NCBI GenBank assembly: GCA_938092015.1
Contig: CALKOT010000011.1
Location: forward strand, 1 to 64,000
Direction: 5' to 3'
DNA: 64,000 nt
DNA from: an uncultured Paracoccaceae bacterium
GTDB taxonomy: Bacteria; Pseudomonadota; Alphaproteobacteria; Rhodobacterales; Rhodobacteraceae
Numbering within the stretch: position 1 is the stretch's first letter; every line of letters starts with the position of its first letter. Below are positions 45,272 to 54,138 of the stretch, piece by piece. The position numbers were made by a program, and so were the translations under genes. The notes below the pieces were generated by a model that searched no databases, was not told the DNA's origin, and saw nothing but the letters and a program-made list of their open reading frames with translations.

Positions 45272-45371
45272 CTTACGTTGGTCCAAGCGGCGTTTTGAAA
45301 CCCGAAGAAATGTTTGCCTCGGCGAGCGTAGTCGGGTTCCAAAACGCCACAATGTCTGATCAAAACGCTTT
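45272..45371. repeat. Nested inverted repeats upstream of the molybdenum hydroxylase operon
   Basis: Inner arms GGCGTTTTGAAACCCG (45289-45304) and CGGGTTCCAAAACGCC (45333-45348) match at 15 of 16 positions. Outer arms GCGGTTTGATC (about 45272-45282) and GATCAAAACGC (about 45358-45368) match at 10 of 11. The 100-bp figure could be a regulatory hairpin or the remains of a small non-autonomous mobile element. It ends about 20 bp before the operon start. Confidence 0.5.
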
Positions 45372-45392
45372 AGAGCCAGATAGGGATTCCAC

Positions 45393-46247
45393 ATGCAGTA
45401 CCAAGCTCCGGACAGTTTCGACGCGGCTGTCACACTGTTGAACGCAGAACAGGGCATGGCCCGTGTTCTTGCAGGGGGGACGGACGTCCTCGTCCAGCTA
45501 CGCGCTGGCACGGTCGAACCAGACCTGATTGTAGACATCAAACGCATTCCTGGGGTGCATGACATCACCGCCGAAGATGGCGGCTGGCGCATCGGCGCGG
45601 CTGTTTCGGGTGTTGAGCTGAACGCACATGCTGATCTCTGCGCTGACTGGCCCGGCGTTGCCGAAGCGCATGACCTGATCGGGTCAACGCAGGTTCAGGG
45701 CCGCGCGACGCTAACCGGCAACCTTTGCACCGCATCACCTGCCGCTGACAGCGTCCCCGCGATGGTCGCTGCCGGCGCAACGGCCCGGGTTCAGGGCTCA
45801 AACGGCACACGCGACGTTGCAGTTGAGGCGGTCGGAACTGGCCCGTTCAAAGTGTCGCTGGCGCAGGGTGAGGTCATCACATCGATCTTCCTGCCAGCCC
45901 GCGGCGCAAATGGCGGCGATGCTTACCTTCGCTTCATCCCACGGACAGAAATGGACATCGCCGTTGTCGGCGCAGCCGTTTCCTTGACGCTGGATGGGGA
46001 TAAAGTCGCTTCCGCCCGTGTTTCACTTGGCGCTGTGGCCCCGACCGTTCTGCTGGTTGAAGGTGCTGCGAACGCCATCATCGGCACCTCGCTGGATGAT
46101 GCTGCAATGGACAAGCTTGCCGCCACCGCATCCGCCGCCTGCAACCCGATCAGCGACAAGCGCGGCACGGTTGAGTTCCGCACGAAAATCGCAGGTGTGC
46201 TGGCAAAGCGCGCCGCCAAGATCGCATACGACCGCGCGAAAGGTTGA
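45393..46247 (+). CDS. Molybdenum hydroxylase, FAD-binding subunit (CoxM/CutM-like)
   Basis: A 284-residue medium subunit of a xanthine-oxidase family enzyme. Its two FAD loops are seen as LAGGTDVLVQLRAG near residue 27 and ATLTGNLCTASPAADS near 105; the C-terminal CO-dehydrogenase flavoprotein domain covers 175-280. It passes electrons from the iron-sulphur subunit to an acceptor. It is the first of five tightly packed genes ending with an NYN protein. Confidence 0.9.
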   Translation: MQYQAPDSFDAAVTLLNAEQGMARVLAGGTDVLVQLRAGTVEPDLIVDIKRIPGVHDITAEDGGWRIGAAVSGVELNAHADLCADWPGVAEAHDLIGSTQVQGRATLTGNLCTASPAADSVPAMVAAGATARVQGSNGTRDVAVEAVGTGPFKVSLAQGEVITSIFLPARGANGGDAYLRFIPRTEMDIAVVGAAVSLTLDGDKVASARVSLGAVAPTVLLVEGAANAIIGTSLDDAAMDKLAATASAACNPISDKRGTVEFRTKIAGVLAKRAAKIAYDRAKG

Positions 46248-46251
46248 AAAT

Positions 46252-46725
46252 ATGATCCACGTAACCACCACCATTAATGGCGACGAGACGGAATTCGTCT
46301 GCGACCCGCGCGAAACCCTGCTCGATGTCCTTCGCGACCGCCTGTCCCTGACTGGCGCGAAAGAAGGCTGCGGCACCGGCGACTGCGGCGCGTGTTCTGT
46401 CACCGTAGATGGCACCGTCGTTTGTTCCTGCCTCGTCCTCGGCGCTGAAGCTGAAGGCAAGGAAATCGGCACGGTTGAAGGCATCGCCACCGGCGAAGAC
46501 CTGCACCCGATCCAGCAGAAATTCCTGGATCATGCAGCTCTGCAATGCGGGATCTGCACGCCGGGCATTCTGGTCGCGACCAAGGCGCTTTTGGAAAAGC
46601 ACCCGGACCCAACCGAGACCCAGGTTCGCTATTGGCTGGCCGGCAATCTTTGCCGCTGCACCGGCTATGACAAAATCATCCGTGCCGTCATGGACGCGGC
46701 CAAAGACATGCGGAGTGCTGCATAA
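46252..46725 (+). CDS. Molybdenum hydroxylase, 2Fe-2S subunit (CoxS-like)
   Basis: A 157-residue small subunit with two 2Fe-2S clusters: the plant-ferredoxin type site GCGTGDCGACSVTVDG with a fourth Cys in VVCSC, and the C-terminal CGICTPG...NLCRCTGY site. It links the molybdenum centre to the flavin. ATG 46252 lies four bases after the preceding stop and its TAA shares a base with the following ATG (TAATG). Confidence 0.93.
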   Translation: MIHVTTTINGDETEFVCDPRETLLDVLRDRLSLTGAKEGCGTGDCGACSVTVDGTVVCSCLVLGAEAEGKEIGTVEGIATGEDLHPIQQKFLDHAALQCGICTPGILVATKALLEKHPDPTETQVRYWLAGNLCRCTGYDKIIRAVMDAAKDMRSAA

Positions 46726-48962
46726 TGGCTTTTGATGAAGCAAAGAAAGACTTCAACCTTATCGGGACGCGGCCTGCCCGCCCTGATGGGATCGACAAGG
46801 TAACTGGCCGCGCCCAGTTCGGAGCAGACAAGGCCGCACCAGGTCAGCTGCATGCGGCGATCCTACGGTCGCCCCACGCCCACGCGCGGATCAAATCCAT
46901 CGACACATCAGCGGCTGAAAAGGCCAAAGGCGTCAAAGGAATCGTCACCCGCGCCGATTTCGCAACTGGCCTGAAAGGCGAGATGTGGAACAAGCTGGAA
47001 AACGTCATGGCCGGCGAAAAGGCCCTCTATGACGGTCATGCCATTGCCGCTGTCGCTGCAACCTCAGCACTCGCCGCGAAAGACGCGCTGAAGCTGATCA
47101 AGGTCGACTTTGAGGTTCTGGATCACGTCACGAATGTCGACGAATCCATGAAAGACGGCGCGCCGGTCATCCGCGAAGGTGCGGCTGGGCCTAGTACGCC
47201 CGAAGGCATGCATCCGAACGTGGTCGGCTTCTATTCTTCCGGTCACGGCGACGTCGATGCAGGCTTTGCCGACGCTGATCTTGTTATCGAAGATACGTTC
47301 ACCACCGAAGCGACCCACCAGGGTTACATCGAACCCCATGCCTGCCTCGCCCAGATGGGCAAGGATGGTAAAGGTGAAGTTTGGTGCTGTACGCAGGGCC
47401 ACTTCAACGTCGCAAAAGTCTGCGGTCACCTGCTTGGTACCGAGGCGTCGCAGATCCGTGTCACTGCTTCCGAGATTGGCGGCGGCTTTGGCGGTAAAAC
47501 CGAGGTGTTCATTGAGCCGGTAGCATTGGCGCTCGCCAAGAAAACCAACCGTCCCGTCAAACTGGTGATGAGCCGTTCGGAAGTCTTCCGTGCATCTGGC
47601 CCAACAGCCTCTGCGTCGATGGACATCAAGATCGGCATGAAGAAAGACGGCACGATGACCGCCGGCAGGGGCGTCTTCCGCCTTCAGGGCGGCGCGTTCC
47701 CCGGCGCCCCAGGCACGTTCACCGCGATGTGCGCCTTCGCGCCGTATGCGTTGGAAAACGTCAGCCAGGAAGCTTACGACGTCATGACCAACCGCCCGAA
47801 ACAGGCGGCTTATCGCGCACCGGGCTCGCCTATGGCGGCCTTTGCGGTGGAAAGCGTTGTTGATGAGCTGTGCAACCAGCTGGGCCTCGACCCCATCGAA
47901 GTGCGCCTGAAAAACGCATCGCGCGAAGGTTCCAAAGCGTCGTTTGGCATTAACTGGCCGCGCATTGGTCTGGTGGAATGCCTTGAGGCGGCGAAAGCCC
48001 ACCCGCATTACTCCACCGCCATCCCTGAAAACGGCGGTCGCGGCGTATCCTGCGGGTTCTGGTTCAACCATGGCGGTGAGACGGCTGTGTCGCTTGCGTT
48101 GGCTGAGGATGGCACAGTGTCTCTCAGCGTCGGCACGCCAGACATTGGCGGGTCTCGCGCATCGATGTGCATGATGGCGGCGGAAGAGTTGGGTATCAAA
48201 TACGACGATATCCGCACGACCATCGCTGACACTGCGACGCTTGGGTACAACGAGATCTCTCACGGTTCTCGCGTCACCTACGCCTCCGGTCTGGCGACCA
48301 TCGAGGCTGCTCGTGACACCATCAAAAAGCTCTGTAAGCGCGCTGCTGCTAAATGGGGCATTGATGAGGATGCGGTCTATTGGGAAGACGGTTTTGCAAA
48401 ACCATCCGGGCCTAATGCGGGTGAGTTTGAGCCTATGTCCCTCGCCAAGATTGCCTCAAAGATGGGCGCAACGGGCGGTCCCATCGTGGGTCACTACGAA
48501 GCGACGCCAGAGGGCGCAGGCGTATCCTTCGCGGTTCACATCGTAGACGCGGAAGTCGACAAGGAAACCGGTTCAACCTCCGTCGGTCGCTACACCGTCA
48601 TTCAGGACGCCGGTAAAGCGATCCATCCCTCTTACGTCGAAGGCCAGTTCCAGGGCGGCGCCGCCCAGGGCATCGGCTGGGCGCTGAACGAGGAATACAT
48701 CTACGGCGAAGATGGCCGTCTGCAGAATGCAGGCTTCCTTGATTACCGCATTCCGGTCGCATCCGACTTGCCAATGATCGACACGGTCATCGTCGAAGTG
48801 CCAAACCCCGGCCACCCTTATGGTGTGCGCGGCGTTGGTGAGACGTCGATCTGCCCACCATTGGCCGCCATCGCCAACGCGGTGTCCAACGCTGCTGGCG
48901 TTCGGATGAAAAGCCTGCCGATGTCACCGCCACGCATTCTGAAGGCGCTGGACGAGGCGTGA
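46725..48962 (+). CDS. Molybdenum hydroxylase, molybdopterin-binding large subunit
   Basis: A 745-residue catalytic subunit of the xanthine dehydrogenase family. GGGFGGKTEVFIEP, the AYRAPGSPMAAFAVE loop and GVGETSICPPLAAIANA (with the active-site Glu) surround the molybdenum cofactor. The AYRAPG loop lacks the Cys of form I CO dehydrogenase, so it hydroxylates an organic substrate, perhaps a purine, aldehyde or aromatic CoA ester; none can be named from sequence. Subunit order M-S-L is as in many such operons. A GTGA overlap follows. Confidence 0.88.
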   Translation: MAFDEAKKDFNLIGTRPARPDGIDKVTGRAQFGADKAAPGQLHAAILRSPHAHARIKSIDTSAAEKAKGVKGIVTRADFATGLKGEMWNKLENVMAGEKALYDGHAIAAVAATSALAAKDALKLIKVDFEVLDHVTNVDESMKDGAPVIREGAAGPSTPEGMHPNVVGFYSSGHGDVDAGFADADLVIEDTFTTEATHQGYIEPHACLAQMGKDGKGEVWCCTQGHFNVAKVCGHLLGTEASQIRVTASEIGGGFGGKTEVFIEPVALALAKKTNRPVKLVMSRSEVFRASGPTASASMDIKIGMKKDGTMTAGRGVFRLQGGAFPGAPGTFTAMCAFAPYALENVSQEAYDVMTNRPKQAAYRAPGSPMAAFAVESVVDELCNQLGLDPIEVRLKNASREGSKASFGINWPRIGLVECLEAAKAHPHYSTAIPENGGRGVSCGFWFNHGGETAVSLALAEDGTVSLSVGTPDIGGSRASMCMMAAEELGIKYDDIRTTIADTATLGYNEISHGSRVTYASGLATIEAARDTIKKLCKRAAAKWGIDEDAVYWEDGFAKPSGPNAGEFEPMSLAKIASKMGATGGPIVGHYEATPEGAGVSFAVHIVDAEVDKETGSTSVGRYTVIQDAGKAIHPSYVEGQFQGGAAQGIGWALNEEYIYGEDGRLQNAGFLDYRIPVASDLPMIDTVIVEVPNPGHPYGVRGVGETSICPPLAAIANAVSNAAGVRMKSLPMSPPRILKALDEA

Positions 48963-49219
48963 GCCAGAAACACAAGATAGAGGTCGCCTTATGGGGCGGC
49001 CTCAAACCCTTTGCAGACGGCAATGACAAGGTTGAGGTTGAGGCCGCTACGACAGGCCAGATGCTGGCCGCCGTCATCAAGAAACACCCCGCATTGGAAG
49101 ACCATATCGAGGCTGGCGTGTCCGTCGCCGTGAATGGCCGCGTGATCGCTTCGTCCCTGACTGAGCCGATCCCGGAAGGTGCAGAAGTCGTCATCATTCC
49201 CCAATTGAAAGGCGGCTAG
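48959..49219 (+). CDS. MoaD/ThiS-like ubiquitin-fold sulfur carrier
   Basis: An 86-residue beta-grasp protein ending in the diagnostic Gly-Gly (IPQLKGG), as in MoaD, where the C terminus is converted to a thiocarboxylate to give sulphur to molybdopterin. The VSVAVNGRVIASSL and IPEGAEVVIIP segments fit the fold. Being coupled by GTGA overlap to a molybdenum hydroxylase large subunit, it may supply the dithiolene or the terminal sulphido group for this enzyme rather than be the general MoaD. Confidence 0.8.
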   Translation: MSQKHKIEVALWGGLKPFADGNDKVEVEAATTGQMLAAVIKKHPALEDHIEAGVSVAVNGRVIASSLTEPIPEGAEVVIIPQLKGG

Positions 49220-49930
49220 GTGGCTGACCCTGATCGCCTATTGCTCGCCGTTCTCATTGACGCCGACAATGTGCCCGCCGCCCATGCAGAAGCGATCATG
49301 AAAGAAATTGCCGCGCTAGGCGAACCTGCCCTGCGCCGCGTTTTCGGCGACTGGACCAATCCGGCGCTGCGAAAATGGGCTGATAAGATCCCCGAACTGG
49401 GGCTGGTCGCGCATCAGGAATCGGCGAACACCAAAGGCAAGAACGCCTCTGACATCGGTCTGGTGATCGACGCGATGGACATCCTGCATTCAAAGCGGTT
49501 CGGCGGGTTTGTGTTGGTGTCCTCCGATAGCGACTTTACTCGGCTTGCGAACCGGATCCGCGAGGAAGGCCTGCGCGTTTACGGCATTGGTGAAGGCAAG
49601 ACACCGAGAGCGCTGAGAAACGCCTGTAATCGGTTCATCCTGATCGAAAACATCATTGGTGAAAACAAACCCGACGCGCAGCCTAAGGCCAAGACCAAAG
49701 GACAAACTTTGCCTGACGCAGCCCGTCTGATGCGCCTGGCCTTTGACAAGATCGACAGCGAGGATGAATGGGTTTCGCTGGGCCAGATCGGTCAGGCCCT
49801 TCAAGCGGCGGAGCCTGATTTCGACCCGCGTACATTTGGCTGCAAGAAACTCAGTGATCTGGTCGCCAAATTGACCACTGTTGAGTTGCGCAAAGAGGGT
49901 CAGAGGGCGCTGGTGCGGCAGCTGGATTAG
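49220..49930 (+). CDS. NYN domain-LOTUS (OST-HTH) protein
   Basis: A 236-residue protein. Residues 1-150 form a PIN-like NYN nuclease domain with acidic residues in VLIDADNVPA, SDIGLVIDAMDIL and VSSDSDFTRLANRIREEG. After a Pro/Lys linker, residues 170-236 form a LOTUS/OST-HTH domain (AFDKIDSEDEWVSLGQIGQA, FGCKKLSDLV) expected to bind RNA. The GTG start is immediately after the TAG of the MoaD-like gene. It is a candidate RNA-processing enzyme; why it is in a molybdoenzyme operon is not evident. Confidence 0.85.
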   Translation: MADPDRLLLAVLIDADNVPAAHAEAIMKEIAALGEPALRRVFGDWTNPALRKWADKIPELGLVAHQESANTKGKNASDIGLVIDAMDILHSKRFGGFVLVSSDSDFTRLANRIREEGLRVYGIGEGKTPRALRNACNRFILIENIIGENKPDAQPKAKTKGQTLPDAARLMRLAFDKIDSEDEWVSLGQIGQALQAAEPDFDPRTFGCKKLSDLVAKLTTVELRKEGQRALVRQLD

Positions 49931-50000
49931 AGTTGAAATTGCGGACGGGCTGCGCGCCTAAGTTCATGTGCCGTTCGTTAACAGTCCCTCAGGCTTTTGG

Positions 50001-50130
50001 ATATTTAGAGACCAAAGAAACGAAAACCTCCGCCCTGGATCAGAGCGGAGGCCTTCTTCGGTCACGGTCATCGGCGTCCCCGCCTGTACCGCAAGGTGAA
50101 GTAAGCATTAAAAGGTTTCTTTGGTCCTAA
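50001..50130. repeat. Facing pair of a short repeated motif between convergent operons
   Basis: GATATTTAGAGACCAAAGAAAC (about 50000-50021, plus strand) and GATATTTTAGGACCAAAGAAAC (about 50114-50136, minus strand) are near-identical and point toward each other. The minus-strand copy continues outward into GCCTCCGGCGGG. Similar strings are frequent in rhodobacteral intergenic regions. As an inverted pair they could form a long stem between the convergent operons. Confidence 0.45.
50027..50058 (+). terminator. Probable terminator of the molybdenum hydroxylase operon
   Basis: CCTCCGC (50027-50033) pairs with GCGGAGG (50045-50051) around an 11-nt loop, followed by CCTTCTT. The T-run is poor. Confidence 0.5.
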
Positions 50131-50168
50131 AATATCCCCGCCGGAGGCTTCGCCTGTTAGGGCGAATC

Positions 50169-52472
50169 TTAACCCCCCAAAGCGCGCCAGACCTTTTCGC
50201 GAGTTGCAGGCATATCCACATGCACCGCGCCTGACTTTGCATGTATCGCGTCAACCACTGCGTTGATGAACGCGGGCGGCGCACCGATGGCCCCAGCCTC
50301 CCCCGCGCCCTTTACGCCCAGAAGGTTGGTTGTGCAGGGCACGTTGCGCGTTGAAAAACTTATCGGCGGGAAGTCGTCGGCCCGGGGCATCTGATAGTCC
50401 ATGAAGCTGCCCGACAGAAGCTGCCCGTCTTCATCATAGGCCGTGTGCTCTGTCATCGCCTGACCGATGCCCTGGGCGATGCCGCCATGGACCTGCCCTT
50501 CCAGCAGCATCGGGTTCAGCGCCACGCCGAAATCATCGACGACGGTGAAGTTGACGACGGTTGTTTCGCCCGTGTCGGGGTCCACCTCCACCTCAGCGAT
50601 ATGGCAGCCATTCGGGAACGTCGCCGCCTCAGCCGTGTGGTCATGTTCAGCGTCCAGGCCAGGCTCCATCCCTTCGGGCAGTCGGGCCGGGTCTTTGGCG
50701 ACTTTAGCCAACTCAAACAGGTCAATGGTTCTGTCTGTGCCTGCAACGGTGAAAATGGCGTCGCCAAACTCAATATCCGCGGCGGCCGTTTCGAGGATAT
50801 GCGCCGCAAGTTCACGGCCCTTGGCTATAACCTTGTCAGAGGCGTAGGACAGCGACGCCCCACCTACGGGTATGGATTTTGACCCCCCTGTAAATCCCGG
50901 TGGGGTCGAATCCGTATCGCCCTGCTTCATGCGGATCTTTTCGACGTCCACGCCCAGTCGTTCAGAAAGAATTTGCGTGTAGGCCGTTGCGTGGCCTTGC
51001 CCTGAATCCATAGCGCCCATCAGCATGGTGATGCTGTCGTCGTCTTCAAACTTGATACGCGCAGGCGACATGCCGCCGCCGCCGCACCGTTCAATGTACG
51101 TCGCCATGCCGATACCGCGCACCTTGCCCGCTTTGGCGGCTTCTGCGCGGCGCGCTTCGAACCCTGCCCAGTCAGCGCCGTCCATCGCTGCGTCCATCGC
51201 GCCAGCGAAGTCGCCGCTGTCGATCACAGCGCCAAGACCCATGGTGTGGGGCATTTCCTCTGGTGTGGGGAAGTTGAGACGGCGAAGCGCGTCTGGCGTC
51301 ATCTTCATCTCGCGCGCCGCGATGTCGACCAAACGTTCGATGATGTAGGCAGCCTCGGGCCGACCCGCGCCGCGATAGGCGTCGACGGGAACTGTGTTAG
51401 TGACGACGCCTTTCACGTTCACAAAGCAATGCGGGATCCTGTAGACGCCGGTGTACATGCCAACCGCCGCCTCTGTTGGGATCAGGGCGCCGAAATTCGA
51501 CAAATACGCGCCCATTGCAGCATATGTCGTGGCCCGGATGGCGAGGAACCGGCCCTCTGCATCCATCGCCAACTCACCGATCGTGACATTGTCGCGACCA
51601 TGGGCGTCTGAGAGGAAAATCTCTGATCTGTCGCCTGTCCAGCGCACAGTCTGGCCCAGCCGTTTGGCGGCCCAGAGGGTCAAGCATATCTCAGGGTACA
51701 GGAAGGCCTTCGTGCCGAAGCCGCCGCCAACATTACCGGTTATGATGCGCAGGGCTGCAGCGTCTAACCCCAACATGCCCGTCAGCTGTTGGTGCATGAA
51801 CGCCGGACCTTGAGATGGGGCGTAGAGGTGAAAGCGATCGCCCACAGGCTCAGCAATTGCGCTACGAGGCTCCATCGCGTTTGAGACCAGGCGGTTGTTC
51901 ACCAGTTGCGCTTTGGTGACGTGAGCGGCTTTGGCGAACACATCGCCAACAGCACTTTCATCACCTTCAGAAAAGTCGAAAATCTCATTTCCGCTGATAT
52001 GAGGATAAATCTGATGCGCCCCTTCGCTGGTCGCATCCAGCGTATCAACCTCTACCGGCGCCTCGTCGACATCGAACTCAATCAGATCAGCGGCTTCCTG
52101 GGCCTGATCCAATGTTGCAGCTACGATGAACGCGACGGGCTGACCGACATAGCGAACGCTATCCTTGGCCAGCAAAGGCCATGGCGCGCGCGGGTGATCT
52201 TCGCCATCGCGGTTCTTGATCTGGGTGAGGGCATGGATATCGCCGACTTTGTCAGCCGCCAGTTCATCCCGCGTCAGGATCGCCAGTACGCCGGGCGCCT
52301 CGCGCGCAGCCGTGACATCCAGCGCCGTAATCACGCCATGCGCGAAGGGTGATCGATAAACAAATCCATGTGCGGCCCCTGCAACCTGCACGTCATCCGT
52401 ATATCGCCCCCCACCTGAGAGAAGGACCTGATCTTCCAACCGCTTAGGGCTTTGACCGACGCCAAATTTCAT
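50169..52472 (-). CDS. Orphan molybdopterin-binding large subunit (form II CoxL-like)
   Basis: A 767-residue xanthine dehydrogenase-family large subunit. GGGFGTKAFLYPE, the AYRGAGRPEAAYIIE loop that defines form II CoxL-like enzymes, and KGAGEAGAIGAPPAF with the catalytic Glu are present. Form II proteins have doubtful CO oxidation ability and mostly act on other substrates. No medium or iron-sulphur subunit lies beside it; the nearest set is the convergent operon ending 240 bp away. It therefore may borrow those subunits or work with distant ones. Confidence 0.88.
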   Translation of the reverse strand: MKFGVGQSPKRLEDQVLLSGGGRYTDDVQVAGAAHGFVYRSPFAHGVITALDVTAAREAPGVLAILTRDELAADKVGDIHALTQIKNRDGEDHPRAPWPLLAKDSVRYVGQPVAFIVAATLDQAQEAADLIEFDVDEAPVEVDTLDATSEGAHQIYPHISGNEIFDFSEGDESAVGDVFAKAAHVTKAQLVNNRLVSNAMEPRSAIAEPVGDRFHLYAPSQGPAFMHQQLTGMLGLDAAALRIITGNVGGGFGTKAFLYPEICLTLWAAKRLGQTVRWTGDRSEIFLSDAHGRDNVTIGELAMDAEGRFLAIRATTYAAMGAYLSNFGALIPTEAAVGMYTGVYRIPHCFVNVKGVVTNTVPVDAYRGAGRPEAAYIIERLVDIAAREMKMTPDALRRLNFPTPEEMPHTMGLGAVIDSGDFAGAMDAAMDGADWAGFEARRAEAAKAGKVRGIGMATYIERCGGGGMSPARIKFEDDDSITMLMGAMDSGQGHATAYTQILSERLGVDVEKIRMKQGDTDSTPPGFTGGSKSIPVGGASLSYASDKVIAKGRELAAHILETAAADIEFGDAIFTVAGTDRTIDLFELAKVAKDPARLPEGMEPGLDAEHDHTAEAATFPNGCHIAEVEVDPDTGETTVVNFTVVDDFGVALNPMLLEGQVHGGIAQGIGQAMTEHTAYDEDGQLLSGSFMDYQMPRADDFPPISFSTRNVPCTTNLLGVKGAGEAGAIGAPPAFINAVVDAIHAKSGAVHVDMPATREKVWRALGG

Positions 52473-52565
52473 GTGGGTATCCTCCGCTATTGGTGAGTAA
52501 GGCTAATATAGGCGTGCGTTGCCGAAGGCCCAAACAGAACTTTGCGCTGGGACGTCAGGTCAGGG

Positions 52566-53597
52566 TCACTTGATGTTTGGCCAGGTGTCGGACAGGCGGT
52601 ACCCGTTGGGAAACGGATCTGAAGGATCCAGCATTTCTTCACGCCGTCCGGTGATCCACGCACGCCCGGTAACTGACGGCAAGATCGCCTTGCGGTCGCC
52701 GACCATGGCTTCACCTTCGATTGCGCACTGAAACTCTGTGCCGATCAACGAACGCGCCACATAGCGGTCGCCTACCTGCATTTCGCCCTTGGCCGCGATC
52801 ACCGCCATTCTTGCAGAACAACCGGTTCCTGTTGGGGATCGGTCAATCTTACCCGGTCGGATTGCAACCGCATTGGCCCCGGTCAGCGCACCATTTTTTT
52901 GTTCAAGTGGCCCCGCAAACTGGCAAAAGCTGAAATGCGTCCATTCGGGGTTTTCCGGATGCGAAAAGCCTAGCTGGGCATCCGCCGCCCGCGTAATCCG
53001 CATGCCCAATTCAGCCAGATCCCGCGCTTCGTCGGGAACAAGTGCAAAGCCGCAGGCCGCAGCATCGACAATCACAAAGCTGTCGCCGCCATAGGCTGTA
53101 TCGACTTTGATGGTCCCCAGCCCGTCAACTTCAAGCATCGCATCCAGTTGGTCGGCAAAGCTGGGCAGATTGCGGATTGTGACCCTCTCTGCCTTGCCAT
53201 CGCGGCACTGAACACGCGCTTCAACCAGCCCGCCGGGTGCTTCAAGCATTATGACTGTCTCAGGTTCTGTCATTGGCAGCATGCCAGCGTCCAGCAGCAC
53301 AGTCGCTACACAGATGGAGTTTGAACCTGACATCGGCGGCGTATCCGACGGCTCCATTATGATGAATGCAGCATCTGCATGCGGGTCTTTGGGTGGGACG
53401 AGCATGTTGATATGGCGAAAGACGCCGCCACGAGGCTCGTTCAGGATGAATTGGCGCAATGTATCATCTCTGGCGATGAAATTGCGCTGATCCCACAGGG
53501 TGTCGCCCGGCGGTGGGGTTACGCCGCCGATGATGACATCGCCGACTTCGCCTTCTGCGTGGCAGCCAATTATGGTGATGGATTTGGTGCTTCTCAT
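52566..53597 (-). CDS. Proline racemase-family protein with Ser/Thr at the catalytic positions
   Basis: A 343-residue member of the proline racemase family, which includes proline racemase, hydroxyproline epimerases and trans-3-hydroxyproline dehydratase. In racemases two Cys act as acid and base; here the first is Ser in [14 protein letters not shown] and the second is Thr in [15 protein letters not shown]. That makes a two-base racemase or epimerase unlikely and fits a dehydratase or an uncharacterised branch. The GTGAG before the ATG is a fair ribosome-binding site. No transporter or pyrroline enzyme is adjacent. Confidence 0.82.
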   Translation of the reverse strand: MRSTKSITIIGCHAEGEVGDVIIGGVTPPPGDTLWDQRNFIARDDTLRQFILNEPRGGVFRHINMLVPPKDPHADAAFIIMEPSDTPPMSGSNSICVATVLLDAGMLPMTEPETVIMLEAPGGLVEARVQCRDGKAERVTIRNLPSFADQLDAMLEVDGLGTIKVDTAYGGDSFVIVDAAACGFALVPDEARDLAELGMRITRAADAQLGFSHPENPEWTHFSFCQFAGPLEQKNGALTGANAVAIRPGKIDRSPTGTGCSARMAVIAAKGEMQVGDRYVARSLIGTEFQCAIEGEAMVGDRKAILPSVTGRAWITGRREEMLDPSDPFPNGYRLSDTWPNIK

Positions 53598-53675
53598 GAT
53601 CTCACCCTAAACGTACCGTAGGCGAATTGGGAAGACCGCCTCGCTATTGTCATGGTCGAGGCCTATCTATGCGCC

Positions 53676-54029
53676 ATGAGGATTTTTTGGCTTGGTTGTG
53701 GTTGGATATGTGTCGGCTTGGGCGCCATCGGTGCGGTTCTGCCGCTTTTGCCGACTGTGCCATTCCTGCTGCTGGCCGCATTCTGCTTTGCCAGATCATC
53801 AGAGAAAGTGCACCGGTGGCTGGTTGAGCATCCAAAGCTTGGCCCGCCCATCGCTGATTGGCAAAGTAGCGGTTCTATCCGGCGCAAGGTGAAGTGGATG
53901 GCGACAGCGTCGATTATCGTCAGCTTCGCGATCCCGGCGCTGATGGGTGTCAGGCCAATGGTTCTGGCCATTCAGGCGGTGGCGCTGATTTGTGTGAGTG
54001 TGTTTATCTGGACGAGACCTGAGGCCTAA
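53676..54029 (+). CDS. YbaN family (DUF454) inner-membrane protein
   Basis: A 117-residue membrane protein: MRIFWLGCGWICVGLGAIG and VLPLLPTVPFLLLAAFCFAR form the first hairpin with the family motif LPLLPTTPF, then HRWLVEHPKLGPPIADW, and two C-terminal helices (ASIIVSFAIPALMG, AVALICVSVFIW). The function of the family is unknown. The ATG at 53676 gives the usual short N terminus; 53652 would add eight residues. Confidence 0.86.
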   Translation: MRIFWLGCGWICVGLGAIGAVLPLLPTVPFLLLAAFCFARSSEKVHRWLVEHPKLGPPIADWQSSGSIRRKVKWMATASIIVSFAIPALMGVRPMVLAIQAVALICVSVFIWTRPEA

Positions 54030-54138
54030 GCGACGAGGCTTCACGCGCCTAGCACGATACGCGTCCGATTGTCTGGGAGGCGTATTCGGGCTTTAGCACT
54101 TTGTTTATGCGACAGTCCTCTGAGCCCCACTAACAGCC

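Noticed and set aside
47064-48263. A 399-codon open frame antisense to the molybdenum hydroxylase large subunit
   Set aside because: It overlaps a gene with clear family motifs, its translation is Arg/His/Val-rich with no domain, and it is explained by codon bias of the sense gene.
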